Positions 8,194-15,213 of a stretch of DNA of 64,000 nt are shown here, one piece after another. A program made the position numbers and the translations under genes. The first letter of the stretch is position 1, and every line of letters starts with the position of its first letter. This DNA comes from Persicitalea jodogahamensis (GTDB taxonomy: Bacteria > Bacteroidota > Bacteroidia > Cytophagales > Spirosomataceae). The stretch covers positions 901,731 to 965,730 of the forward strand of contig NZ_BMXF01000001.1 of assembly GCF_014651615.1 (NCBI RefSeq), in the 5' to 3' direction. The notes beneath the pieces are model-generated. The model did no database searches, was not told the origin of the DNA, and saw nothing but the letters and a program-made list of their open reading frames with translations.

Positions 8194-8724
8194 TTATGTC
8201 AAGTTGTTTTCAACAAACTTCCAAAGCACGATCCCGGCCGATACTGCTACATTGAACGAATGCTTTGTGCCGAACTGCGGGATTTCCACACATAAGTCCA
8301 CCAGCGCCATCGCTTCTTCGCTAACGCCCGCTACCTCATTTCCAAAAACGAACGCGTGCTTTTCTTCCTTTATCGGTGTGAAATCCTGCAGCGGAACGCT
8401 GTTGTGAGCCTGCTCGACGGCGATGATTCTATAACCCTCGCTTTTGAGACGGTTTATTGACTCCAATGTATCGGGTACGTTCTCCCAGGCCACGGCCAAT
8501 TCCGCCCCCAGGGCACTTTTGGTTATTTCGCGGTGAGGCGGAGTGGGGGTGTAGCCCCCCAGATAAATTTTTTCCGCCCGGAAAGCGTCGGCAGTTCGAA
8601 AAAACGAGCCCACGTTATTCAGGCTGCGGATATTTTCCAGGATGATAACGTAAGGGAATTTTTCTGACTTCTCGTATTCAGCCACCGAAAGGCGGTTCAT
8701 TTCCTCTATTGTACGCTTCTTCAT
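8194..8724 (-). CDS. RNA 2'-O-methyltransferase, TrmH/SpoU family
   Basis: A 176-aa SPOUT-class methyltransferase, probably for ribose methylation of tRNA or rRNA. All three SpoU motifs are present: motif 1 N-IRSLNNVGSFFRTADAF, motif 2 HAFVFGNEVAGV, and motif 3 IPQFGTKHSFNVAVSAGI. These form the trefoil knot that binds S-adenosylmethionine. There is no N-terminal RNA-binding extension, so it is the short form common in Bacteroidota. The exact target nucleotide cannot be read from sequence. Confidence 0.9.
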   Translation of the reverse strand: MKKRTIEEMNRLSVAEYEKSEKFPYVIILENIRSLNNVGSFFRTADAFRAEKIYLGGYTPTPPHREITKSALGAELAVAWENVPDTLESINRLKSEGYRIIAVEQAHNSVPLQDFTPIKEEKHAFVFGNEVAGVSEEAMALVDLCVEIPQFGTKHSFNVAVSAGIVLWKFVENNLT

Positions 8725-8838
8725 ATTGACTTTCTGTTGAATTTAGTGTACCCCAAAAACCAAAGTAGATTGGAGCCGGGTTCGGTTTTAACATTAGAGC
8801 AAACTTCTTACTATCCGGCTAAAATCCATACATAGATC

Positions 8839-9537
8839 ATGAAAAATGCACCGCTAGCCATCATTATTTTACTGCTTACCGGCCTGCCGGCATGGGCACA
8901 GACCAGCGAGACGATCCGGGTGAAATCAGGCGAGAGGCTGGCGGTCGGTGATAAGTACCTCTTTCCCCAGTTTGCCGTCGGAACTGTGCAGTACCGTGAT
9001 GGTCGCACGGTTTCGGCACAACTTAATTTTAATCTATTGCTCCGGGAGATGCAGTTTCTCAATCCGCCACGCCTCGACACGCTCGCCCTCGCCCGGGAAT
9101 ACACGATAAAGCAAATTTTGATCAATGACGCCAAATTTGTCCACGACCAAAAGGCAGGGTTTATGAAAATACTTGGTGATTACGGCGGGGTGCGACTGGC
9201 GGTGACGCAGTCGCTGCAGGTGGGTAATGTGGACAAGGAAGCCGGCTACGGGCAATCATCGGGCGTTTCGTCGATCAAGTCGGTCAATAACCTGCCTAGC
9301 GACAACGGCTCCATCACCCGGCTGAGCATGAAGGGCGACGTAATGTACTCGCGGCGCGAAAGCTACTTTCTGCTCGACGAAAACAGCCTGACCTACCCAG
9401 CCAATAAGAAAAGCGTTCAGAAACTATTCGCGAGGCACAAAAGTGAAATAGGTGATTACATCAAAGACAATTCCGTACAGTTTGGAAATGCTGCTGACCT
9501 GAAAAGACTGTTGGAATTCTGCCAGGGGCTCAATTAG
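8839..9537 (+). CDS. Secreted protein of unknown function
   Basis: A 232-aa protein with a clear signal peptide (cleavage probably after LPAWAQ, residue 21). The mature part begins with short strands (YLFPQFAVGTVQYRDG, SAQLNFNLLLREMQFL), has a central stretch naming no known motif, and ends in two helices (SVQKLFARHKSEIGDYIKDN). The DGRTV...LNFNLLLREMQF pattern is like small periplasmic proteins of Bacteroidota that are predicted to adopt a beta-rich fold. No catalytic residues or metal motifs were seen. It converges with the T9SS cargo gene, 25 bases away. Confidence 0.75.
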   Translation: MKNAPLAIIILLLTGLPAWAQTSETIRVKSGERLAVGDKYLFPQFAVGTVQYRDGRTVSAQLNFNLLLREMQFLNPPRLDTLALAREYTIKQILINDAKFVHDQKAGFMKILGDYGGVRLAVTQSLQVGNVDKEAGYGQSSGVSSIKSVNNLPSDNGSITRLSMKGDVMYSRRESYFLLDENSLTYPANKKSVQKLFARHKSEIGDYIKDNSVQFGNAADLKRLLEFCQGLN

Positions 9538-9562
9538 AATCGACTGCCGCGCCATAGAACCG

Positions 9563-10972
9563 TCAGCGTAAAAGATAGACGGCGCCCCTTTTGACAAGGT
9601 ACTTGCCGCTGCGGTCCAGGTACCGAATCGAGTAAGCATAAGTACCGGCGGGAAGTAGTTGACTGTTGAATTTTCCATCCCAGGAGGTGGCCGGGTCTTC
9701 ACTATGGAAAAGTGCCATCCCCCATTTGTTATATATCGTTATGGCGAACTCCGGCGAAAGTACCCCCTCTATTTTCAGGATATCATTCACGCCATCACCA
9801 TTGGGCGAAAAAGCATCCGGCAGGTAGAAGGGGGGACGCACGGTGCAGTCGTCCAACGGCACGGTCAGGCATTTTTCCAAAGAATAAAAGGTGAAGTCTC
9901 CGTAGTTGACCACGAGCTGGTAACACACCTCCCTGCCGCAGACAAATTCCCGATCGGTTGCCGAACCGGAAGTTCCCGAGCTGGTAACGTCTTCCCAATC
10001 AACTCCATCTTTTTGAATTACTGCTCTGATTCCCGGCGGGCGGTGGTCGATTTTCCAGGAAATGGTATTCTCTTCCGCAGTACCATCCACCGCAAAGTCT
10101 GATGCACAAATGGGCCGTGACCGTAGTTCGGCCAGACAGGAATCGGCGGGTTGCAGCCTGAAACAGATTTTATCGGGTAGTTCCAGCGTACTTTCGACGG
10201 TATTCTGACTCTCGCCTAGCTTTTGCCCGGTCAGGTCAAAAACACCGTTTGCACTTCCTTTTTGCAAGATGAGCTCCGTAGCCAGCGAATTTCTGACTTG
10301 TAAATCCAGTTTTGTTTCGCTCGTCATCCGTGCTTCGATGATTGAAGGCGGATTCAAATTCTCGGGCACCACGAAAGTTAGCCTTGTAACGGCGCCCCGG
10401 CATTGACCCGGGGTGTGGACACCCCGCACCCGGATATCGTAGGACTTGGGCGCAGCGTACTGGTAAGTGATTTTCCTGCCCAAGCCCGGATATCCCTTGA
10501 TTTCGGTATCGCCCCAGTCTACCTGGTAAGTAGGGTAGAGCGTAGGTTGCTTGGGGTCGAATACCAACTGCACGCCGCCGTTGGCGCAGGCAATAGCCCG
10601 AACTGCCGGCGCCAGCGTATCAGTCACCTGAACATTGGTGCAAGCCAGGTACTTCTGTCCATCCTTCTCCGAAAACTGCACGAGGGTGTAAAAGCCTGGC
10701 TTTTGATACACACGAATGCTGTCTCTGGTCAAACTGTCAGGATTAACCGCCCCGCCCCGGTAGTCAAACAAATGGCGGGTGTTGGTGGCTCCCGGCAGAT
10801 CGTTGTGCACTTCCACGCTCAACGGCAGGCAGCCGCTGAGTGTAGTCGAAACGGCCCCCGTCTTATACTCGCCGGTGGCAAGCGCGGCACATTGTCCCAT
10901 CGCCCGAACGGCCCACAATTGTAAAATGAAGGCCAGCAAAATAGGAGAAATAGTTGCAGGGATGCTTTTCAT
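9563..10972 (-). CDS. Secreted PKD-like protein with type IX secretion (type B, CHU_C) C-terminal domain
   Basis: A 469-aa cell-surface or secreted protein. A signal peptide covers residues 1-27 (ending near AVRAMGQ). PKD-like beta-sandwich domains follow (GCLPLSVEVHNDLPGAT and FYTLVQFSEKDGQKYLACTN in the first). The last 85 residues are a gliding-motility-associated C-terminal domain: LPDAFSPNGDGVND, ITIYNKWGMALFHS, SWDGKFNSQLLPAGTYAYSI. That domain is the export signal of the type IX secretion system. Paired cysteines in the middle suggest disulfides. ATG 10972 was preferred over one nine codons earlier because it starts the signal peptide; the longer frame runs through a palindrome. Confidence 0.88.
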   Translation of the reverse strand: MKSIPATISPILLAFILQLWAVRAMGQCAALATGEYKTGAVSTTLSGCLPLSVEVHNDLPGATNTRHLFDYRGGAVNPDSLTRDSIRVYQKPGFYTLVQFSEKDGQKYLACTNVQVTDTLAPAVRAIACANGGVQLVFDPKQPTLYPTYQVDWGDTEIKGYPGLGRKITYQYAAPKSYDIRVRGVHTPGQCRGAVTRLTFVVPENLNPPSIIEARMTSETKLDLQVRNSLATELILQKGSANGVFDLTGQKLGESQNTVESTLELPDKICFRLQPADSCLAELRSRPICASDFAVDGTAEENTISWKIDHRPPGIRAVIQKDGVDWEDVTSSGTSGSATDREFVCGREVCYQLVVNYGDFTFYSLEKCLTVPLDDCTVRPPFYLPDAFSPNGDGVNDILKIEGVLSPEFAITIYNKWGMALFHSEDPATSWDGKFNSQLLPAGTYAYSIRYLDRSGKYLVKRGAVYLLR

Positions 10973-10979
10973 ATTATAG

Positions 10980-10997
10980 GCGTAAATTGATTTACGC
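10980..10997. promoter_or_regulatory. 18-nt palindrome upstream of the T9SS cargo gene
   Basis: GCGTAAAT-TG-ATTTACGC is a perfect 8+2+8 inverted repeat, 7 bases before the ATG at 10972. Its size fits a dimeric regulator's operator. No poly-T follows, so it is not a terminator. Confidence 0.4.
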
Positions 10998-11141
10998 ATA
11001 AACTACCAACGTAACAAAGGTGCCGACCGGATGTTTTTTACCACCATTTGGAAAATCTCCCAAAGTTCGGCAACTTACGCAGCGATCACTATTTCAGCAT
11101 TTTACCCACAATAACTTTCCGAATACTAAATTTCAAAAAAC

Positions 11142-12425
11142 ATGAGTACTTCACGCAGAGACGTCCTGAAACTGGCGGGCGTGGCCCTGGCGGGCAGCAC
11201 GTTCCCTTCCATCATTATCCCTAATCGCGCTTTTGCGGGAGTCAACAGCGAAACCCTGAAAGTAGGCTTGATCGGCTGTGGCGGGCGGGGCTCGGGAGCG
11301 GCCAAACAGGCTTTGAATGCCGATCCCAATGTGGTACTGCACGCGATGGGCGATATTTTTCGCGACCGTCTCGACTCGTCACTCAATGCCCTCACCAAAG
11401 CCGTCGGCGATAAAGTGAAAGTGGACGAGGGCCATAAGTTTGTTGGCTTCGATGCTTTCCAGAAAGTCATTGACTCCGGCGTGGATGTCGTCATCCTGAC
11501 TACTCCGCCGCATTTCCGGCCTGAACACCTGACCGCTGCCGTGAATGCGGGCAAGCACGTTTTTTGCGAGAAACCTGTGGCCGTTGATACGCCTGGTCTT
11601 AAAAAAGTACTGGAAGCGGCCAAAATGGCCAAGCAGAAAAATCTCTCGCTGGTCTCCGGTCTTTGCTGGCGTTTTCACGAACCCAAACGGGAGGCTTTTG
11701 CCAAAATCAACGATGGCGCCATCGGCGATGTCATGGCGGTTTACAACACCTACAACACCGAAAACCTATGGTCGTTTCCACGCCAGGAAGGCTGGACCGA
11801 TATGGAGTACGTCCTCCGTAACTGGACGTACTATACCTGGCTGGCGGGCGACCATATTGTGGAGCAAGCCGTGCACAGCATCGACATGATGTCGTGGGCG
11901 CTGGGTGATATGAAACCCATTAGTGCAGTCGGCACGGGCGGACGGCAGGTTCGCGTCGATCCTTTGTTCGGTAATATTTTCGATCACTTCGCCATTACGT
12001 ACGAATATCCCAACGGGGTGAAGGGCTTCCACATGTCGCGGCAGCAGATCAACACCCAACGGAGCTACGCCGTGGAAAGCTTCGGCACCAAGGGCAAGGC
12101 GATGGTCGATTGCTCGCGCAACGTCCACGAAATCACCGGAGCCAATCCGTGGAAATTTACGGGCAAGCAAAATGACATGTACCAAACGGAACATGACGAA
12201 CTTTTCGCTTCGATTCGTAATAGCAAGCCGATCAATAACGGCGATTGGATGTCCGACAGCACGATGCTGGCCATCATGGGCCGCATGGCTGCCTACACGG
12301 GCAAGACGATTACCTGGGAGGATGCCTGGAATTCAACGGAAGATCTGGCTCCCGATTCGTTCGACTTCAAATCCACGCCGCCCGAAAGCCTCGTAGCCAA
12401 GCCAGGGATTACGCCGTTTATCTAA
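11142..12425 (+). CDS. Exported Gfo/Idh/MocA family oxidoreductase
   Basis: A 427-aa NAD(P)-dependent sugar oxidoreductase. It starts with a twin-arginine-type signal (SRRDVLKLAGVALAGSTF), so it should be exported folded with its cofactor. The Rossmann motif is LKVGLIGCGGRGSGAAKQA, and the conserved EKP-type motif is CEKPVAVDTPGL near residue 145. The C-terminal domain has WNWTY-like and HIVEQAVHSIDMM motifs; the latter carries catalytic H and D. The next gene begins 3 bases after the stop, so the two are co-translated or coupled. Family members oxidise or reduce C3 of glycosides; which sugar is used here is unknown. Confidence 0.9.
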   Translation: MSTSRRDVLKLAGVALAGSTFPSIIIPNRAFAGVNSETLKVGLIGCGGRGSGAAKQALNADPNVVLHAMGDIFRDRLDSSLNALTKAVGDKVKVDEGHKFVGFDAFQKVIDSGVDVVILTTPPHFRPEHLTAAVNAGKHVFCEKPVAVDTPGLKKVLEAAKMAKQKNLSLVSGLCWRFHEPKREAFAKINDGAIGDVMAVYNTYNTENLWSFPRQEGWTDMEYVLRNWTYYTWLAGDHIVEQAVHSIDMMSWALGDMKPISAVGTGGRQVRVDPLFGNIFDHFAITYEYPNGVKGFHMSRQQINTQRSYAVESFGTKGKAMVDCSRNVHEITGANPWKFTGKQNDMYQTEHDELFASIRNSKPINNGDWMSDSTMLAIMGRMAAYTGKTITWEDAWNSTEDLAPDSFDFKSTPPESLVAKPGITPFI

Positions 12426-12428
12426 ACT

Positions 12429-13331
12429 ATGGACAGAAGAAATTTTTTGAAAAATAGTGCGCTGGCCGCATCAGCCGCGTCTTTGGGTATTTCAGGCGCA
12501 GCCCATGCAACTACCATGGCACCCGCCCGCCCCATGGTGAAGAAAAGCCTGAAATGGGGCATGGTGAAGGGTGATATGTCCATCATGGACAAGTTCAAGA
12601 TGCTGAAAGAATTGGGCTACGACGGGGTCGAGCTGGATTCGCCGCACGATCTCGACCATAAGGATATCCTGGCGGCCCGCGACAAGACCGGCCTGGAACT
12701 ACCCGGCGTAGTCAATTCGGTACACTGGAAATCGCCGCTTTCCTCCGCCGATCCCAAGGTGCGGGCGACCTGCGTGGAATCCATGAAGACTGCGCTGAAC
12801 GACTGCAAAATGTACGGTGGTACCACCGTGCTGCTGGTACCCGCCGTGGTCAACGCCGAAACGAGCTATAAAGATGCCTATGAACGCTCGCAGGCCGAAA
12901 TTCGCAAGTTGTTGCCCACGGCAGAAAAGACCGGAATCAAAATTGCGCTGGAAAACGTCTGGAATAACTTTCTGCTCAGTCCAATGGAAGCCGCTCGCTA
13001 TGTAGACGAAATCGATCACCCTTTGGTGGGCTGGTACTTTGATGTTGGCAACATCGTTCGCTACGGCTGGCCTGAGCATTGGATCGAGGTACTTGATAAG
13101 CGCATCATGAAGCTGGACATCAAAGAATACAGCCGCAAGAAGCAATCTGACGAAGGAATCTGGAAAGGTTTCCAGGTAGAAATCATGGAAGGCGACTGCA
13201 ACTGGCCGGAGGTGAATAAGGCCCTGGCTAAAATCGGTTACTCGGGTTGGGCCTCTGCCGAAGTAGGTGGTGGCGACCGCGAAAGGCTGGCTGAAGTCAG
13301 CAAAAGAATGGACCGGGTATTTGCCGCCTAG
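12429..13331 (+). CDS. Exported sugar phosphate isomerase/epimerase-like TIM barrel
   Basis: A 300-aa xylose-isomerase-like (AP endonuclease 2 fold) protein with an export signal (DRRNFLKNSALAASAASL). Metal-binding and catalytic acids of the barrel can be seen: E in YDGVELDSP, E in KIALENVWNNF, D in VGWYFDVGNI, D in IMKLDIKEYSR and E in GWASAEVGGGDR. It starts 3 bases after the oxidoreductase stop and is followed by a terminator, so the pair is a two-gene operon. A 3-keto-sugar isomerase role would fit the partner, but this is inference. Confidence 0.88.
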   Translation: MDRRNFLKNSALAASAASLGISGAAHATTMAPARPMVKKSLKWGMVKGDMSIMDKFKMLKELGYDGVELDSPHDLDHKDILAARDKTGLELPGVVNSVHWKSPLSSADPKVRATCVESMKTALNDCKMYGGTTVLLVPAVVNAETSYKDAYERSQAEIRKLLPTAEKTGIKIALENVWNNFLLSPMEAARYVDEIDHPLVGWYFDVGNIVRYGWPEHWIEVLDKRIMKLDIKEYSRKKQSDEGIWKGFQVEIMEGDCNWPEVNKALAKIGYSGWASAEVGGGDRERLAEVSKRMDRVFAA

Positions 13332-13360
13332 ATCTGAGTTTTATTCATCTCAGTACACAA

Positions 13361-13397
13361 ACGCTGATCGTCTTTTGAGGACGGTCAGCGTTTTTTT
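13361..13397 (+). terminator. Intrinsic terminator after the oxidoreductase-isomerase operon
   Basis: ACGCTGA(t)CGTC, loop TTTTGA, GGACG(g)TCAGCGT, then seven T. Confidence 0.88.
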
Positions 13398-13509
13398 GTG
13401 GGTAGTACCGGGTCGGTTGTGTCTTTTGGTAGCGTTGTAAGGTATATGACGAAATATTACGTCTTATAATCAGAAAATCTTATTCAAATAAGCGCCAATT
13501 ATTTATCCG

Positions 13510-14388
13510 ATGAAACATACAACCCGCAAAGAATTCCTTCAAGATTTGTCGCTGCTGGCGGCCGCTTCCCTTTTGCCGAGTCTGTCTTTCGCTGAAATAG
13601 ATTTTTTGAAGAAATCAAAAATGAAACTCGGCTTGGTTACCTACCTGTGGGCTAAAGACTGGGATGTGCCTACGATCATAGAAAACTGCACAAAATCGGG
13701 CATCGGTGGCGTGGAATTGCGCGTGGACCATGCTCACAAGGTAATGCCCGACATTTCGGCGGCCCGGCGACAGGAGGTGAAGAAAATGTTCGCCGACAGT
13801 CCGGTGAAAATTGTGGGCATGGGAACTAATGAGCAGTACGACTCGCCCGATCCGGCTAAGCTGAAAGCCAACATGGATCGTACCAAGGAATTCATCAGAC
13901 TGAGTGCGGATATTGGCGGCACGGGCGTAAAGGTGAAGCCCAACCAGTTTCACAAAGACGTGCCGCACGAAAAAACGCTGGAACAAATCGGCCGATCGTT
14001 GAGTGAATTGGGCAAGTACGCCGCTGACTTCGGCCAAAAGATTCGGCTGGAAGTTCATGGCAACGGAACCCAGGAACTACCTAATATCAAGACGATCATG
14101 GACAATTGCGAAAGCCGCAATGCCCTGGTTTGCTGGAATTGTAACCAGGAAGATCTGATCGGTCAAGGTTTGGAATACAACTTCAACCTGGTGAAAGATC
14201 GTTTTGGAGATACGGTCCACGTTCGCGAACTCGACGATCCTGAGTATCCTTACCAAAAACTGATGAATCTTTTCAAAGACATCAATTACAAAGGCTGGAT
14301 CTTGCTTGAATGCCGCACCGACCCCAAGGATAAAGTAGCGGCTTTGATGGAGCAGAAGCGGATTTTCGAGGGGATGGTGAAGGGATAA
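13510..14388 (+). CDS. Second exported TIM-barrel sugar isomerase/epimerase
   Basis: A 292-aa protein of the same fold as the previous gene but clearly diverged. An N-terminal signal (LLAAASLLPSLSFAE, about residues 13-28) is followed by the barrel. Acidic metal ligands lie in GGVELRVDHAH, IRLEVHGNGTQE, LVCWNCNQEDL, HVRELDDPEYP and GWILLECRTDP. The third of these positions is N rather than the usual D (compare FDVGN in the sister protein). It has its own promoter region after the preceding terminator. A REP hairpin begins at the base after its stop codon. Confidence 0.87.
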   Translation: MKHTTRKEFLQDLSLLAAASLLPSLSFAEIDFLKKSKMKLGLVTYLWAKDWDVPTIIENCTKSGIGGVELRVDHAHKVMPDISAARRQEVKKMFADSPVKIVGMGTNEQYDSPDPAKLKANMDRTKEFIRLSADIGGTGVKVKPNQFHKDVPHEKTLEQIGRSLSELGKYAADFGQKIRLEVHGNGTQELPNIKTIMDNCESRNALVCWNCNQEDLIGQGLEYNFNLVKDRFGDTVHVRELDDPEYPYQKLMNLFKDINYKGWILLECRTDPKDKVAALMEQKRIFEGMVKG

Positions 14389-14432
14389 TGTGGTACGGGC
14401 GGGCCGCTGGTGCGCCAGCGGCTCGCCGTTTT
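14389..14432 (+). repeat. REP-like hairpin, extended variant, downstream of the isomerase
   Basis: Begins at the first base after the TAA of the upstream gene with TGTGGTACGGGCGG, identical to the repeats at 15124 and 15189. It then carries about 17 extra bases that lengthen the hairpin (GCCGCTGG/CCAGCGGC around TGCG) before GGCTCGCC. It marks one side of the RAYT gene. Confidence 0.8.
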
Positions 14433-14473
14433 GCGGAGGAATATGACTCTTTTAGAGAAAACAGAAGGTTAGG

Positions 14474-15112
14474 TCACACATAATCCCCGTTTACAAACGA
14501 AAAAGGAAAATTTTCCCAAGCATCAACCAACCCAGCTTTCACCGGATTTTCCAAAGTATAGACCACGGTATTCTTTAACTCACGACTGTCTCTAATGACA
14601 TGGTCATAGCTTTCTTCTTGCCAAAACGTGCCTACTCTATCCAAAGCCTTATTAGCCTTCTTGGCTGTATAGCTTTTCAGAGTGTGCATGATCGCGTACA
14701 GAGGCTTGGTGTACTTTGCTTCATCGGAGGTGTCAATAACCATGTGGAAGTGATTGGGCATGATACAATAAGCCACTAAGCTGTACGACTTCTCGTTCCA
14801 AAGATGCAAAGACTCAATGATGATGCTTGCAATTTCGGGCTTCATGAGCCATTGAGGTTCAGAAGAATTACTATCTAGATACTCATCCCACCTGGCGAAA
14901 TGGCGTTTATGCATTTTGCGAATTTCCTCTTCGCGTATCTTTTCGTCTCTACACTCCCGCTTAATTCGATTATAGGCCGCTTCCTTTTCTTCTTTCAATC
15001 TTTCCAAAGCTTCCTGTGGAAGACTACCGTACAGTCGCCCCGTAATAAAAAACGCAACACCTGCTGGCTGGAAATGCGGTAAATAGCGGCGGTATTCTGG
15101 TTTGTATTCCAT
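14474..15112 (-). CDS. REP-associated tyrosine transposase (RAYT, IS200-like Y1 family)
   Basis: A 212-aa single-strand DNA transposase of the Y1/HUH class, domesticated type. The HUH motif is in AYCIMPNHFHMVID, and the nucleophile tyrosine is probably the Y of QEESYDHVIRD. The end ENPVKAGLVDAWENFPFS is typical of RAYTs. ATG 15112 (MEYKPEYRRYLPHFQ) is the family start; the longer frame runs back through REP DNA. The gene is bracketed by REP hairpins with a common GTACGGGCGG core and shares its orientation with mutS. It has no terminal inverted repeats or target duplication of a normal IS, and has its own stop and start intact, so it looks functional. Confidence 0.9.
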   Translation of the reverse strand: MEYKPEYRRYLPHFQPAGVAFFITGRLYGSLPQEALERLKEEKEAAYNRIKRECRDEKIREEEIRKMHKRHFARWDEYLDSNSSEPQWLMKPEIASIIIESLHLWNEKSYSLVAYCIMPNHFHMVIDTSDEAKYTKPLYAIMHTLKSYTAKKANKALDRVGTFWQEESYDHVIRDSRELKNTVVYTLENPVKAGLVDAWENFPFSFVNGDYV

Positions 15113-15123
15113 GTGGAAAGCCT

Positions 15124-15147
15124 TGTGGTACGGGCGGCTCGCCCGTT
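15124..15147 (+). repeat. REP hairpin, left half of a REPIN-like pair
   Basis: 24 bases, TGTGGTACGGGCGGCTCG then CCCGTT, with an internal stem CGGGC/GCCCG. It is the exact reverse complement of 15189-15212, 41 bases away. It ends up 11 bases upstream of the RAYT start codon, inside its leader. Confidence 0.85.
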
Positions 15148-15188
15148 GATGGTGGATAGCTCTTACTGGAAAACAAGCACTCAGAAAA

Positions 15189-15212
15189 AACGGGCGAGCC
15201 GCCCGTACCACA
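15189..15212 (-). repeat. REP hairpin, right half of the REPIN-like pair, abutting the mutS stop
   Basis: Perfect 24-base inverted copy of 15124-15147. Its outer end is one base from the mutS stop codon (15214-15216). Two inverted REPs with a short spacer are the known layout of a REPIN. Confidence 0.85.
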
Positions 15213-15213
15213 C

